Source of the DNA: Haematobia irritans
Taxonomy: Eukaryota > Arthropoda > Insecta > Diptera > Muscidae
NCBI RefSeq assembly: GCF_050003625.1
Contig: NC_134398.1
Coordinates: forward strand, 74,763,635 to 74,827,634
Reading direction: 5' to 3'
DNA length: 64,000 bases
The stretch's first letter is position 1. Every line of letters starts with the position of its first letter. The position numbers were made by a program, and so were the translations under genes. This document shows positions 51,599 to 63,973 of the stretch, piece by piece. The notes below the pieces were generated by a model. The model searched no databases and had not been told where the DNA came from. It worked only from the letters and a program-made list of their open reading frames with translations.

Positions 51599-51973
51599 TT
51601 ACTTGGAGCTGGTGTACTTAGTAACGGCTTTGGTACCTTCACTGACAGCGTGCTTAGCCAATTCACCGGGCAATAATAGACGAACGGCAGTTTGGATTTC
51701 CCGACTGGTGATGGTGGAACGCTTGTTGTAGTGAGCCAAACGAGAGGCTTCGGCGGCAATACGTTCGAAGATATCATTAACGAAACTGTTCATGATGCTC
51801 ATTGCCTTTGAAGAGATACCAGTATCGGGATGTACTTGCTTCAACACTTTGTAAATGTAGATGGCATAACTCTCCTTACGCTTGGTGCGTCTCTTGGTCT
51901 TGTCACCCTTTGTGATGTTCTTTTGGGCTTTGCCGGCCTTCTTTGCTGCTTTACCACTGGCTTTTGGAGGCAT
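51599..51973 (-). CDS. His2B: Histone H2B, copy 5
   Basis: Predicted protein identical to copy 1. Stem-loop at 51539-51554 (minus). Confidence 0.98.
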   Translation of the reverse strand: MPPKASGKAAKKAGKAQKNITKGDKTKRRTKRKESYAIYIYKVLKQVHPDTGISSKAMSIMNSFVNDIFERIAAEASRLAHYNKRSTITSREIQTAVRLLLPGELAKHAVSEGTKAVTKYTSSK

Positions 51974-52236
51974 TTTCACTATTTTTTTTTTTTCACACAA
52001 ACACTGTTTACACTGTTCAAAAGAGAATTTTGTGTGTTTGCAGCGATGAGCACACATTTGTACCATTTCGTGGACAAGATATTCAGGTAGCGGAAAACGA
52101 GCCTCTTCGTGCAGCAAAACAACCCTCAAATGTATTAAATAGCTCGAACGAAAAGTATATAAAGAACTGATTATGGGTCAAACGCTATCATTAAGTGTGT
52201 GTTTTCAGTGAAGTGAAAAAGAAAAAAAAATTTTGA

Positions 52237-52614
<378 letters not shown>

Positions 52615-53622
52615 ATTATCTACAAGAAAATGTAAATACAGACCATCGTATCTCTATCAAACAACAATCCGTCCTTTTCAGGACGACAAAACATTTTTAA
52701 AAAGAGAAAAAATACTTTCAAACAATATAATTTCATACATACTTTTTTTCTGTAACAATAAAATTTACTATAAAAAAATTTATATGAAGATATTCATCTG
52801 TTATGGCATCGAAAAATTTCGTCACTATATATACATATATTTAGTTTATCGAAAAATTTCGCCACTTCATATTTTCATTTTGTTCCTATCTAATGCCATT
52901 TATTCCTAATATCGCAAAACAACAAATTCCCACCAATTTCATTAAGAGAGCATTCGTTTTCTGAGCCGAAGTGTTTTTATTTTCATCTGTATCAACTCTG
53001 ATTATTTACTACATATGTATCTTTTGTATGCTTTGGCAATGCCGAAGTCTAGTAGGATCGTAAGTGTTCGTAACTTCTAGCGGAAAGTTGCAAATAGTTG
53101 ATGACAGAGGAAGTTGTTTGTACCAATACATACATAATTGATTTCTGCAAAAAGAGAGTAAGAACAAATGAGACTAGGATCGAGTACAGTGCAACATAGA
53201 ATCATTTTCTTTGATTTCTGCAAAAGAGTAAGAGAATCATAGAATCATTTTCTTTGGGGAATGGGACGAGAAATGGCATATTGAGAATTGCATATATGTT
53301 TCGTATGTATTACATTCGTAGTGTTTTTCTTTTGTAGTGTGTCATGTTTTCCAAGTGCCGACGGCAGAAAAATAGCATAGTAGTCGCCTTTGGTAAGTCC
53401 ATACATAATTGTTTCATTGGGTTAGTAACAATGTTTTGCCGACGGCAAACCAAATGTTTGTAATTTTATTTAAACCAAGTAAATTTAAAATTTTATTAAA
53501 ATAATTAAATAAATTTGTAACAAGATGATCTCTTTTGTAAATATATTTTGTGGTCCTGAAAAGGACCGATTGTTTTTGTATTAAAGTATTTAAATATTCT
53601 CCAAATAGCGTCAAGAAAATGT

Positions 53623-53937
<315 letters not shown>

Positions 53938-53983
53938 TCACTTTTTTTTTTAAATTCACTTCACAAACGTTGCACAAGAACTA

Positions 53984-53997
53984 ATACTGTTCCAACA
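53984..53997. repeat. Target site duplication, left copy
   Basis: ATACTGTTCCAACA, identical to 59375-59388. Uninterrupted units have one copy (30112-30125 in unit 1). The first base is shared by chance or identity, so the duplication is 13-14 bp. Confidence 0.95.
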
Positions 53998-54452
53998 ATT
54001 TCAATTCAATTTAATTTTTATTGCCAACATATTGGATAAATTTTACATTTGGTTTTATGTAATTACATTCAATTCATATTTCTTAGCTTATATAATAATT
54101 TTCTAAGAATATACATTTTCTGAGTTATTTTTAAATTTCATGGAAGGCCAGCCCATTTATTGCCTTGTAACTATTGACTGTATGTCATTTCCTGAGTGAG
54201 ATTTCCCGATAAAACGGCTTTAAAAAACGGGATGACTTGTAGACTCTTAACCTAGTGTGTTTACATATTTACAAGTTCTAGACTAAGATACAGAAAACCT
54301 AAAATCCCTACTTCATGGGTAAAGTATATTTACAAAATAAAACAAAAACTAAGAAAGGAGAAAGAAAGTTTAGAGATATTTACAGAAAGAAGGAAAGAGA
54401 AAGTCCAAATTTGCGTCTTTGGGATGATTATAGAGTCACTGCCAATTTTCGA

Positions 54453-57371
54453 TTATTGGGCCATATTATAAACTGGGTTGTCTATTCCATACTTCCTGTA
54501 TCTCCGGTGATAGAATATCACCTTATCATTATTATCCAGGACATCGCCGTCCTCCAGAAAGTGCAAGAAGCACATCGGAGCTGGATGTCCATCTGAACGA
54601 CGAATATCTAAGTATTCATCCCTTGTGACATCGCAATCCACCACCATCCCGTTCGGATGAGTGGGGCACTTCCCCAAGTGGTTTATCGCCAATCTGACCA
54701 TGAAGCCGTCAATCCTGGTCATCTCGCTGTCCCTATAGACCCTACTATTGGGGGGGTTTCTATACTCCCCATTCACCGTTCTGCCTCTCAGTCCCAGGCA
54801 GCGCACCAGGACCTTCCTTTCAAATATCCTTATCCTCTCCATCTGGTGGGAGGAGATCGTATACCAAATGGGGAACGCGTATGACATAACAGGCCGAACC
54901 ACCTGCTTGTATATAGTCATCTTGACCCTTTTTGTAAGAGCCGCTCTCTTGCCAAGAGTCTTGCTCAACATGTGGTAAGCCGCCCTGCCCCTTTTTATGA
55001 CCTCATCCACTTGCCTCGTGAATGCCATATCTTCCTGAAACATGACGCCTAAATACTTGAGGGTCTCTGTGTTCTCCATAATGCTGCCGCCCATTCTAAT
55101 GGATGGAATGTATTTTCTGGCATTTTTGTAAATCTTCTTCCTTCTACCCTTGAAGATTATAGATCTACATTTCTCTAAATTGAGCGTCAATTTCCATTCC
55201 TCAAAGTATCCCGAAAGGACAGTGAGGTATCGCTCCAACCTTCTTTGAGCAGTTCTGGCCCTGGCATGAGTGGCTGCTATGAAGATGTCATCCGCATACG
55301 TCATTATCAAGTCATCTCCTTCCGGCTGAGGAATGTCGGCGAGGTATATGTTATAAAGGACGGGGCCCAATACGGAGCCTTGCGGGACCCCCGCCATCAC
55401 CTGTCTACTCACAGACCTAGTGTCCTCTATCTTTACCGTAAAACTCCTATCAGATAGATAACTTCCAATAATCCTTATCAAGTGAGGCTCAAAACCAAAT
55501 CGTTCCATTTTCAATCTCAACCCCTCATGCCAAACAGTGTCGAAGGCCTTGGCGAAGTCCAGGCTAACTCCGATCGTCGCACATCTGTTTTTGAATCCTT
55601 TAGAGATCTTGCTAGTGAGCACCATCAATGCGTGGGTGGTAGACGTAGCCCTCCTGAAGCCAAACTGGAAATCTTTCAGAATCCCCTCATCCTCAATCCA
55701 ATAATTTAATCTCGTCAAGATAAATATTTCAAAAAGTTTTCCCAGATTTGATAGCATTGAGATGGGTCTATATGAAGAGGGGTCCGTTGGGTCCTTTCCC
55801 TGTTTTATGATCGGAATTATCATCGACTTCCTCCAGCTTTTCGGATAGTACCCAATGTTGAGGCATTGGTTGAATAGGACACACAAGTGTTCCCAGCTCC
55901 TGTGGTCTATCTTCCTCAGGACAAAATTGGGTATGCCATCCTCTCCAGCACTCCTTTTGTTGTTCAGCCTCTTTAGGGCAGCTCCCACCTCAGAAGCTCC
56001 TATCCAATCAATCATATTGCCTGTGAATCCATCATTCCTGGATCCATTCGCCAAAATTTCTCGTCCAAATGTCGCAATCGGGGTTCGGTCCTCACTAGGT
56101 CCTTCATCTAATCCTGCTCCAACTCGATCCTGTACTCCAGAAAATGTAGATGCCAATATCTCCGCCTTGTCCCTCAACGTATATGATCTGACACCATTAG
56201 TATCTACCAAATCACCCATCTTGTTTCCAATCTTTGATCCTGTGAACTTCCTCAGCTTTCTAAATAGGTCTCTGCCAGTGGTTATCTGGGCCAATTGTCT
56301 CAATTGGTTTTCTTCCTCGAACATAGAAATTTTCTCCTTTATTAAATTATCAAGCAGTCTAACCATCACTCTAGTTCTATGTGACTCGCTCAAATCATGC
56401 GTTCTGAATAATCGCCTTCGAAGGGACTTTTTCTGGGCAATGAGAGATAATATTTCAGCTGGTAGATTAGGCAATCGGCCGTTTCTTGGTGTGACTCTAG
56501 GGATACTGGCATCCATCGACTCCCTGATATTCGTGGTAAGAAATTCTATATATTCATCAATATCACCTTCAGTACAATTCGCTCCTCTTGGCAGCTGAGA
56601 GTCCTGGAGCCTAGCGCTCAGTATATCGTTAAAATGTTTAATTCCCATTTTGTCAAACAAGTATGATTTCTCCATCCTAGCCTCCTCATAATCACCAAAC
56701 ATAAGCCTCATTGTCACAGCCCTATGGTCCGAGTCGTAGTCCAAAGTCTTTAGTCCGTTTACAGTCTGTGTGCCATTCGGTCCGTCTTCCATCTCTAAAC
56801 CCACCGACACAACAAAAATGTCGATATATGATACCCTAGTAGTCGCCTCTCTTGTTGGTCTTATTACCAACGAAGGGCTCATATCAAGCCATTCCTTCAG
56901 AATCCTGCCACTCTCATTTATCGTGTCCCCGCCCCATTGTGTGTGCCTCGCATTCAGGTCTGCACCAAGAATCAACTCATCCGGTCCCATCAGGCCCTCT
57001 ATCCTGTCCAAATCACAACGTCGTAGATTAATGCTCGGTCTCAGATAAAGTGACATTATCAATACATCCCCACGTCCCCTTCTCCTTATCCTTACGGCAG
57101 TTCCCTCTATTTCCCCAAAATCTGCATTAATTCTTTCACCCTTAATATTTCCTCTCAGACAAATGGCTGTCCCCCCTCCCCTCTGTCCATCACGGTCCTG
57201 TCTAAAAACCTTATACCCATCTAGTAAAAAATTATGTACCCCCGAGAGCTTATGTTCGGCGATCATTAATATGTCCGGCCTATGCCGGTCAACAAATTGC
57301 TGTAAAAAGTGTCTTCGATGCCTAGAAACTATCGAATTCACGTTGATGAATATACAATTAAGAGCTGTCAT
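54453..57371 (-). CDS. ORF2: endonuclease and reverse transcriptase of the Jockey-type element
   Basis: A 972-residue protein that nicks target DNA and copies the element RNA onto it. Residues 1 to about 220 form an apurinic-type endonuclease: N10/N12 (INVNS), E39 (IAEH), GADLNARHTQWG at 136-147, YID at 182-184 and the DSDH motif at 213-216. RT spans roughly 480-745: YRPISM, DFQFGFRR, SLDFAKAFDTVW (catalytic Asp near 605), AGVPQGSVLGPVLYN and YADD at 692-695. A thumb with KYLGVMF and VRPVMSYAFPIW follows, then a C-terminal tail with VIFYHRRYRKYGIDNPVY at 951-968. No RNase H domain. Its ATG overlaps the end of ORF1 by 14 nt in another frame, suggesting translation by termination-reinitiation. 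All catalytic residues I can check are present. Confidence 0.95.
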   Translation of the reverse strand: MTALNCIFINVNSIVSRHRRHFLQQFVDRHRPDILMIAEHKLSGVHNFLLDGYKVFRQDRDGQRGGGTAICLRGNIKGERINADFGEIEGTAVRIRRRGRGDVLIMSLYLRPSINLRRCDLDRIEGLMGPDELILGADLNARHTQWGGDTINESGRILKEWLDMSPSLVIRPTREATTRVSYIDIFVVSVGLEMEDGPNGTQTVNGLKTLDYDSDHRAVTMRLMFGDYEEARMEKSYLFDKMGIKHFNDILSARLQDSQLPRGANCTEGDIDEYIEFLTTNIRESMDASIPRVTPRNGRLPNLPAEILSLIAQKKSLRRRLFRTHDLSESHRTRVMVRLLDNLIKEKISMFEEENQLRQLAQITTGRDLFRKLRKFTGSKIGNKMGDLVDTNGVRSYTLRDKAEILASTFSGVQDRVGAGLDEGPSEDRTPIATFGREILANGSRNDGFTGNMIDWIGASEVGAALKRLNNKRSAGEDGIPNFVLRKIDHRSWEHLCVLFNQCLNIGYYPKSWRKSMIIPIIKQGKDPTDPSSYRPISMLSNLGKLFEIFILTRLNYWIEDEGILKDFQFGFRRATSTTHALMVLTSKISKGFKNRCATIGVSLDFAKAFDTVWHEGLRLKMERFGFEPHLIRIIGSYLSDRSFTVKIEDTRSVSRQVMAGVPQGSVLGPVLYNIYLADIPQPEGDDLIMTYADDIFIAATHARARTAQRRLERYLTVLSGYFEEWKLTLNLEKCRSIIFKGRRKKIYKNARKYIPSIRMGGSIMENTETLKYLGVMFQEDMAFTRQVDEVIKRGRAAYHMLSKTLGKRAALTKRVKMTIYKQVVRPVMSYAFPIWYTISSHQMERIRIFERKVLVRCLGLRGRTVNGEYRNPPNSRVYRDSEMTRIDGFMVRLAINHLGKCPTHPNGMVVDCDVTRDEYLDIRRSDGHPAPMCFLHFLEDGDVLDNNDKVIFYHRRYRKYGIDNPVYNMAQ

Positions 57372-59196
57372 TGTCCTTAAAGCTCCATAGCAAGCCCATC
57401 ATAGCTTGCATTTTCTCATCATCATTGTTCAATCGTCTATACTGTAGTCTGAAGTTCTCAATTCTCTTCATACAGGTGATGAAATCCTGACCCATTATTC
57501 TCTTACATTCAGCATTGAATCCGCCTAGTGCCACTGTGGCCCGGCTCATCTCATCTCTCGCCAAAAGGCCCTGATTAAAATCACGGCCCCTCTCTCCTCT
57601 GGACTCATTCGTGCCCCGGTTACCTCGTGCCGCTGCAGCGTAAGAAACCCCAGTATCTCCACCAGGTCTCATATCATTATTAGCAAAATATGCCACCCTA
57701 TTTCCGCGTGCCTCCTTATCAGCCAATTTTCTCTCATGTAGCCGTCGAAGTATTCCAATTCTCGTTGGGCAGTCCCTGTCGCTCGCCACATGCCCCTCCA
57801 TATTGCAGTTTACGCATCTGACAGGTCTACCAACTGTCTTTATTATACCTCCAGTATTGGGGTCTGTCGAGACATTCTGCTCAACATTCGCATCTCTATT
57901 CGGCACCATGCAATTACCTGGTCCGTGTGATTGCCCACACTTTACGCACCTATAGTCCAATTTACAATTAGACGACGTATGGCCAAACCTTTGGCAATTA
58001 TGGCACTGCGATATGCCTGATCTTTTGTGTCTAGTCATCGTCACTCCGCATTGCAAGATAAATTCTAGTCTTCGGAATCCCCTAATATCCGACTCCCTGG
58101 TCAATTGGACGATCCACTTATCTCCCCCTAACTTTATCACCTTATTCAGTTGAACATCCAGCTTCGTTTTAATCAGGAACGCTCTTAAATCCTCCTCATC
58201 ATAAGTGTGTGACAACCCAGTTATCTCTACCGTGTATGGTTTCCGGCTCTTCGGTGTATACGTGAAATATCTATACTTTCTTTCATTCAACATGGCAATA
58301 ACCCTATCATAATCACCCAAATCAACTAATTTCAGTCTAAACATATTTCTATTAGTTATCCTAACAGTATAATGTTCATGACCAAGTAGATCACTAATTA
58401 TCCTGCCTATCTCTTTTATATTCGTGTCATATATCTTAATTACTGGTGGGCTGGCCTTACCTTTTCTTCCAATTTCTGCTTCCCCATCTGGTGATTTGCC
58501 GTCTGAGTTTATTCTTCCTTCTTCTGCACTTTTATTTCCACAGTTCTGGTCGTCCTCTTTGTTGGTATTAGCTTTTATCCTGATATTACTTATGATTTTC
58601 GGGATTGCCCCCTTGCTTCTTTCAGTTGCTGTCGGCTTTGCAACATAATCTGAGGTCTCCATCGCCATACTGGGGGTCTCGGCTGCCCCAGTAGCCAATT
58701 TGTCTACTAAAATGTTTGCCTCATCAATTTCTCGAGGCACCCAATCAGTTGGTTGGATAGTGTTGTTGTAATTTCTCACATCAGAAATTTTGCATAACAA
58801 TTCATTATTTATTTTCATTAGCTCTTCGATTTTCAAAAGAGCTATTTTATGATCATTTCTTAGGTTCTCCAGTTGTCGAGTCAGAACAGCAACCGTCGCC
58901 TCAGCTTTTATTTTTTCATATTCATCAGGAGATTCTATATCCTTCTTTCGTTTGCGATGTTTTTTACTTTTCACGGTTTGAAAGCCATCCTTGGTGCTGT
59001 CTTGGTCAGACAACATATTGCTGTCGCTGTTATTCTGGGCAATTACTTTATCATTGCCCTCTTCAATAATGAGTGAAGCCATTTGGTTTTGCTTCATTGA
59101 ATTTTCATTAGATTTAAGCTCACTCGAAAAATTATTTTCGATGCCTCCTTTTCGCTTCTCAATATTTCTAGTGATACCATCACTACATTCGGCCAT
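57358..59196 (-). CDS. ORF1: gag-like nucleic-acid-binding protein of the Jockey-type element
   Basis: A 612-residue protein expected to bind element RNA and carry it to chromatin. It has a basic nuclear-localisation-like KSKKHRKRKK (76-85), a likely coiled coil at about 92-135 (heptad-like LTRQLENLRNDHKIALLKIE), a low-complexity middle, and a pre-zinc-knuckle domain at about 320-390 of the kind found in Jockey, TART and HeT-A Gag proteins. Three zinc knuckles follow: CHNCQRFGHTSSNC (398-411, CX2CX4HX4C), CVKCGQSHGPGNC (417-429, with three residues before His) and CVNCNMEGHVASDRDC (461-476, with six residues before the last Cys). The C-terminal 130 residues are Arg/Asn-rich. The start at 59196 gives the longest frame and lies 178 nt inside the element. 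Confidence 0.93.
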   Translation of the reverse strand: MAECSDGITRNIEKRKGGIENNFSSELKSNENSMKQNQMASLIIEEGNDKVIAQNNSDSNMLSDQDSTKDGFQTVKSKKHRKRKKDIESPDEYEKIKAEATVAVLTRQLENLRNDHKIALLKIEELMKINNELLCKISDVRNYNNTIQPTDWVPREIDEANILVDKLATGAAETPSMAMETSDYVAKPTATERSKGAIPKIISNIRIKANTNKEDDQNCGNKSAEEGRINSDGKSPDGEAEIGRKGKASPPVIKIYDTNIKEIGRIISDLLGHEHYTVRITNRNMFRLKLVDLGDYDRVIAMLNERKYRYFTYTPKSRKPYTVEITGLSHTYDEEDLRAFLIKTKLDVQLNKVIKLGGDKWIVQLTRESDIRGFRRLEFILQCGVTMTRHKRSGISQCHNCQRFGHTSSNCKLDYRCVKCGQSHGPGNCMVPNRDANVEQNVSTDPNTGGIIKTVGRPVRCVNCNMEGHVASDRDCPTRIGILRRLHERKLADKEARGNRVAYFANNDMRPGGDTGVSYAAAARGNRGTNESRGERGRDFNQGLLARDEMSRATVALGGFNAECKRIMGQDFITCMKRIENFRLQYRRLNNDDEKMQAMMGLLWSFKDNDSS

Positions 59197-59374
59197 CAGA
59201 GATGAGACTTGCGCAGCACTGGTGACTACTATGAATTCTCAAATTTTCTATTAAGCAACCACTTCACAATGAAATTTGAAGAGATTAAATTTTGTTTCCA
59301 CTTTTGTTTCACTATTCAGCTTGCGATAACACTTTGAAGACAACCTTCCACTTTGACAGCACAACACAGAATCC

Positions 59375-59388
59375 ATACTGTTCCAACA
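59375..59388. repeat. Target site duplication, right copy
   Basis: ATACTGTTCCAACA. It carries a second copy of the H4 initiator-like sequence, directly beside the element's 5' end. Confidence 0.95.
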
Positions 59389-59400
59389 TCATTTCGCTTC

Positions 59401-59408
59401 TATTTATA
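59401..59408 (-). promoter_or_regulatory. Displaced H4 TATA box facing the retrotransposon
   Basis: TATAAATA on the minus strand, the unit-5 equivalent of 30138-30145. Its predicted start (A at 59379) is five bases upstream of the first base of the element (59374). Confidence 0.85.
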
Positions 59409-59655
59409 CAAAAATGCCCTGAAATGCTTACTAATATTAATGACACGATCTACCCTCGGATTCGTTCGTGTATACTTCGTGTTTATACAGGCAGCTGTAA
59501 GATACAATATTTCAATCTTTCCCTACACACACCCTTAACTAACAGTTTGCGCGCTCAATTTTTCTATAAATATGCGCGTTCATGCTCGGCACACAATTAA
59601 TACTATCTTGAAAGTGTTTGTGTTCATATCGTGAAGTGAAAAAAATATAAAGTGA

Positions 59656-60069
<414 letters not shown>

Positions 60070-61558
60070 ATTTTTGACATATTAAAAGCCAACTTTTTTT
60101 ACAAAAACAATCGGTCCTTTTCAGGACCACAATATTTTTATAAAAAGAGAAAAATTTTTTTCAATACTTTACAGTTGACAAGAATTTATTCTTAATTATT
60201 TGATATCAATAAAATATATTGCATTTGTGTGTGTGTTTTTTTTTTTTTTGTATTAGGTTGGATATGAAGGGAATGTTGATATATGATGTAGATTTTGCTT
60301 TCCAATGGTTTTACATTTTTTCGTACTCATTCACAATTTATTTTCTATTAATTTATTTTTTAAAAGAAGAAAAGATATAAGTAGGAGGATTTGTTTCTTA
60401 TTTTCATCTAATGCTACATTCAATGCGGCAAACATTTTATGAAATATTTTCTAACCCTATATGGCAAACTTTTCGTAACAAATCGAAGATTATTTTTGAA
60501 TTTTCTAGGGTGTTTATAGTTTATATATTTCCTAAAGTCGTTAGACTTAAATTTATTCCATCTGTTGTTATAATTCTTTTAGTTTTTCTGCGAAATTTTA
60601 TATCAAAAATAGCCAATTTCTTAAAATTTGGCTAGAGGTGGTATATCAGCTATGGCAAATTTTTATTCATAGTATTTCGATTTAAAATTTTGTTAAAATG
60701 GTATTATAATCCGACATGTATTTTTTCTACGATGTTTTAATATTTTTCATATATATATTTAATTTCTTTTGCAAATATTTTAATTTTATGGTTTCAACTA
60801 TATTCAACATTGTTAACATCGCTGTACATGATATACCACACCTTCACGATTATTTTAACTTTTCGTTACAATTTGACACTTTTTATTAATAATGTTATAT
60901 TTTAGTATAAATGTGTGATTTCTATTATATTTTTGAATGAAAATTTCCTAAAACATTTTTAGTTTTGAGCTTTGAAATTAATTTGCAGAAAAACTTTTAT
61001 TCATGGAAAATATCCCAATATGATGAATTCCACTGTCATAGACGACATAATATAATTGAATATTTTACCATGAAAACTATGCAAATTGTATAATTTTTTC
61101 GTATTTCTTTAAAGAAAACATATCAAGATTCCCTATAAATTTTTTATTTTATAAAATTTTCAATAAAAATAGTAAAATTTATATAATTTAGTTGGAAATT
61201 TATGATGACACTTTTATAAACTTTCAACTCAAAAGATTATAATACTCTAGCCCTTCAATATTATTAATTGAAATCCTTTTTGTCATTTAGGTGGATATCT
61301 CTACTAGAGAAATGTGATAAATTCCAATTAAATATATTTACTATGTCATCATAAATTTAATTATTCTATCAAAACTTTTGTGAAAAAATTTATTCTCTTC
61401 CACACAAGAATTCACAAAATTTCGTAGCTGACTACTATGTACTTCTCATAATTCCGATGTACCCAAGAATAGCTAGGTTGAACGGTAAAAAATATATATA
61501 ACCAACGTACACGCGTGTTAGTGTATATTAGTGTTTGAAGTGAAAAATATAGTGAAAC

Positions 61559-62224
61559 ATGTCTGACGCCGCCGTAGTTGAAGCCACCGCATCTCCAGTT
61601 GCCGCTGTTGAGAAAAAGGCACCTAAAAAAGCTGCTGCCAAGGCAAAGAAGCCCTCTGCTGCCCCATCTCATCCACCAACCCAACAAATGGTCGATGCTG
61701 CCATCAAAACATTGAAAGAACGTGGTGGTTCATCATTGCCTGCCATCAAGAAATATTTGGCCAGCACCTACAAAGTTGATGCCCAAAAATTGGCTCCCTT
61801 CATCAAGAAGTATTTGAAGGGCGCTGTTGCCAGTGGAAAATTGATCCAAACTAAAGGTAAGGGTGCATCTGGTTCATTCAAAATGTCTAAAGCAATGAGC
61901 GCCGAAAAGAAGAAGGCCCCAGCTGGTGATAAGAAAAAGAAGGCTGCCGCACCCAAAAAGGCCAGTGGAGAAAAGAAGGCTGCTGCAAAGAAACCTTCTG
62001 CCGCTAAGAAGACAGCAGAAAAGAAGAAGACCGAAAAGGCTAAGGCTAAAACTGCCAAAAAGACCGGTACAGTTAAAGCTAAACCAGCAAAAACCGCCGC
62101 CAAGGCCAAGGCCTCCGCCACAAAACCAAAAGCACCCAAGGCAAAAACAGTAGCAGCAGCCAAACCCAAAAAGGCCGCCGCTGCCAAGAAACCAGCTGCT
62201 AAAAAAGCCGCCGCCAAGAAGTAA
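61559..62224 (+). CDS. His1: Histone H1, copy 6
   Basis: Predicted protein identical to copy 1. Stem-loop at 62282-62297. Confidence 0.98.
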   Translation: MSDAAVVEATASPVAAVEKKAPKKAAAKAKKPSAAPSHPPTQQMVDAAIKTLKERGGSSLPAIKKYLASTYKVDAQKLAPFIKKYLKGAVASGKLIQTKGKGASGSFKMSKAMSAEKKKAPAGDKKKKAAAPKKASGEKKAAAKKPSAAKKTAEKKKTEKAKAKTAKKTGTVKAKPAKTAAKAKASATKPKAPKAKTVAAAKPKKAAAAKKPAAKKAAAKK

Positions 62225-62957
62225 ATTTTCTATTTCATGGCAGAATGATTATTTTCGATATTCGAAAGCAGTTTATCTAACAGCCCTTTTCAGGGCTACA
62301 AAATATCTTTGAAAAAGAGAACAAATTTTATGCAAACAATTTTGTTTTGTTACCTAATTTTTATTTAAATAAATATACATTGTACTTAATCTATTTTTCA
62401 CGGTAAAATTGAAATTTATAATCACATGTTTTATGGGAATTTTTCCAAAACTGGATTAGCCAATTGGGATGTGGTAATAAACCACAGCAATTAGAATTCT
62501 AGAAAAAAAGGTTTCATGTACCTACGCATAGAGTCATCATCAAAACTCACACACACACACATCCTTTAACTACGATCAATGTAATAAAGTCTTTTACTCT
62601 GAGAAAAATATTATAGCGACGTTATTATAATGAAGAAAAATAAAAAGAAGAAATATTGAAGAAACAGTAATGAAATGCCAAATTAGAATTTTAATAGAAG
62701 TTAGACATAGTAATGAAATGCCATAATAGAATTTTAATAAAATGAAGATTACAACATTGAATTTTTCTTAGTTGAAAAATCAATTATTTGTTATTATTCG
62801 ATGGAAGATGTATTTATTTTTTTTTTATTGAAATAAAATAAGGATATTTTGTTTTTAGTTGATCAACAAAGAAAATCTCTTTTTTAATGATTTTTGTGGC
62901 CCTGAAAAGGGCCTTTGATGGTGGAGGAAATAAATTTTCGACGAAATATGAAGCCAT

Positions 62958-63332
62958 TTACTTGGAGCTGGTGTACTTAGTAACGGCTTTGGTACCTTCA
63001 CTGACAGCGTGCTTAGCCAATTCACCGGGCAATAATAGACGAACGGCAGTTTGGATTTCCCGACTGGTGATGGTGGAACGCTTGTTGTAGTGAGCCAAAC
63101 GAGAGGCTTCGGCGGCAATACGTTCGAAGATATCATTAACGAAACTGTTCATGATGCTCATTGCCTTTGAAGAGATACCAGTATCGGGATGTACTTGCTT
63201 CAACACTTTGTAAATGTAGATGGCATAACTCTCCTTACGCTTGGTGCGTCTCTTGGTCTTGTCACCCTTTGTGATGTTCTTTTGGGCTTTGCCGGCCTTC
63301 TTTGCTGCTTTACCACTGGCTTTTGGAGGCAT
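62958..63332 (-). CDS. His2B: Histone H2B, copy 6
   Basis: Predicted protein identical to copy 1. Stem-loop at 62898-62913 (minus). Confidence 0.98.
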   Translation of the reverse strand: MPPKASGKAAKKAGKAQKNITKGDKTKRRTKRKESYAIYIYKVLKQVHPDTGISSKAMSIMNSFVNDIFERIAAEASRLAHYNKRSTITSREIQTAVRLLLPGELAKHAVSEGTKAVTKYTSSK

Positions 63333-63595
63333 TTTCACTATTTTTTTTTTTTCACACAAACACTGTTTACACTGTTCAAAAGAGAATTTTGTGTGTTTGC
63401 AGCGATGAGCACACATTTGTACCATTTCGTGGACAAGATATTCAGGTAGCGGAAAACGAGCCTCTTCGTGCAGCAAAACAACCCTCAAATGTATTAAATA
63501 GCTCGAACGAAAAGTATATAAAGAACTGATTATGGGTCAAACGCTATCATTAAGTGTGTGTTTTCAGTGAAGTGAAAAAGAAAAAAAAATTTTGA

Positions 63596-63973
<378 letters not shown>

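Larger units (their letters stand above)
53998..59374 (-). mobile_element. Structurally intact Jockey-type non-LTR retrotransposon in histone unit 5
   Basis: A 5,377-bp element on the minus strand with both ORFs uninterrupted, a 178-nt 5' leader (59374-59197) and a 455-nt 3' untranslated region (54452-53998). The boundaries are exact because the other histone units give the empty site, and the target duplication is perfect. The 3' end reads AATAAAAATTAAATTGAATTG-like, ending GAAAT, with no poly(A) tail. The intact frames and perfect duplication indicate a recent insertion. The group assignment rests on the zinc-knuckle ORF1, an endonuclease-RT ORF2 without RNase H, and motif style. Confidence 0.95.

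Noticed and set aside
55855..56598. 247-codon plus-strand frame within the retrotransposon
   Set aside because: It is antisense to the intact ORF2 and shows no recognisable motifs.
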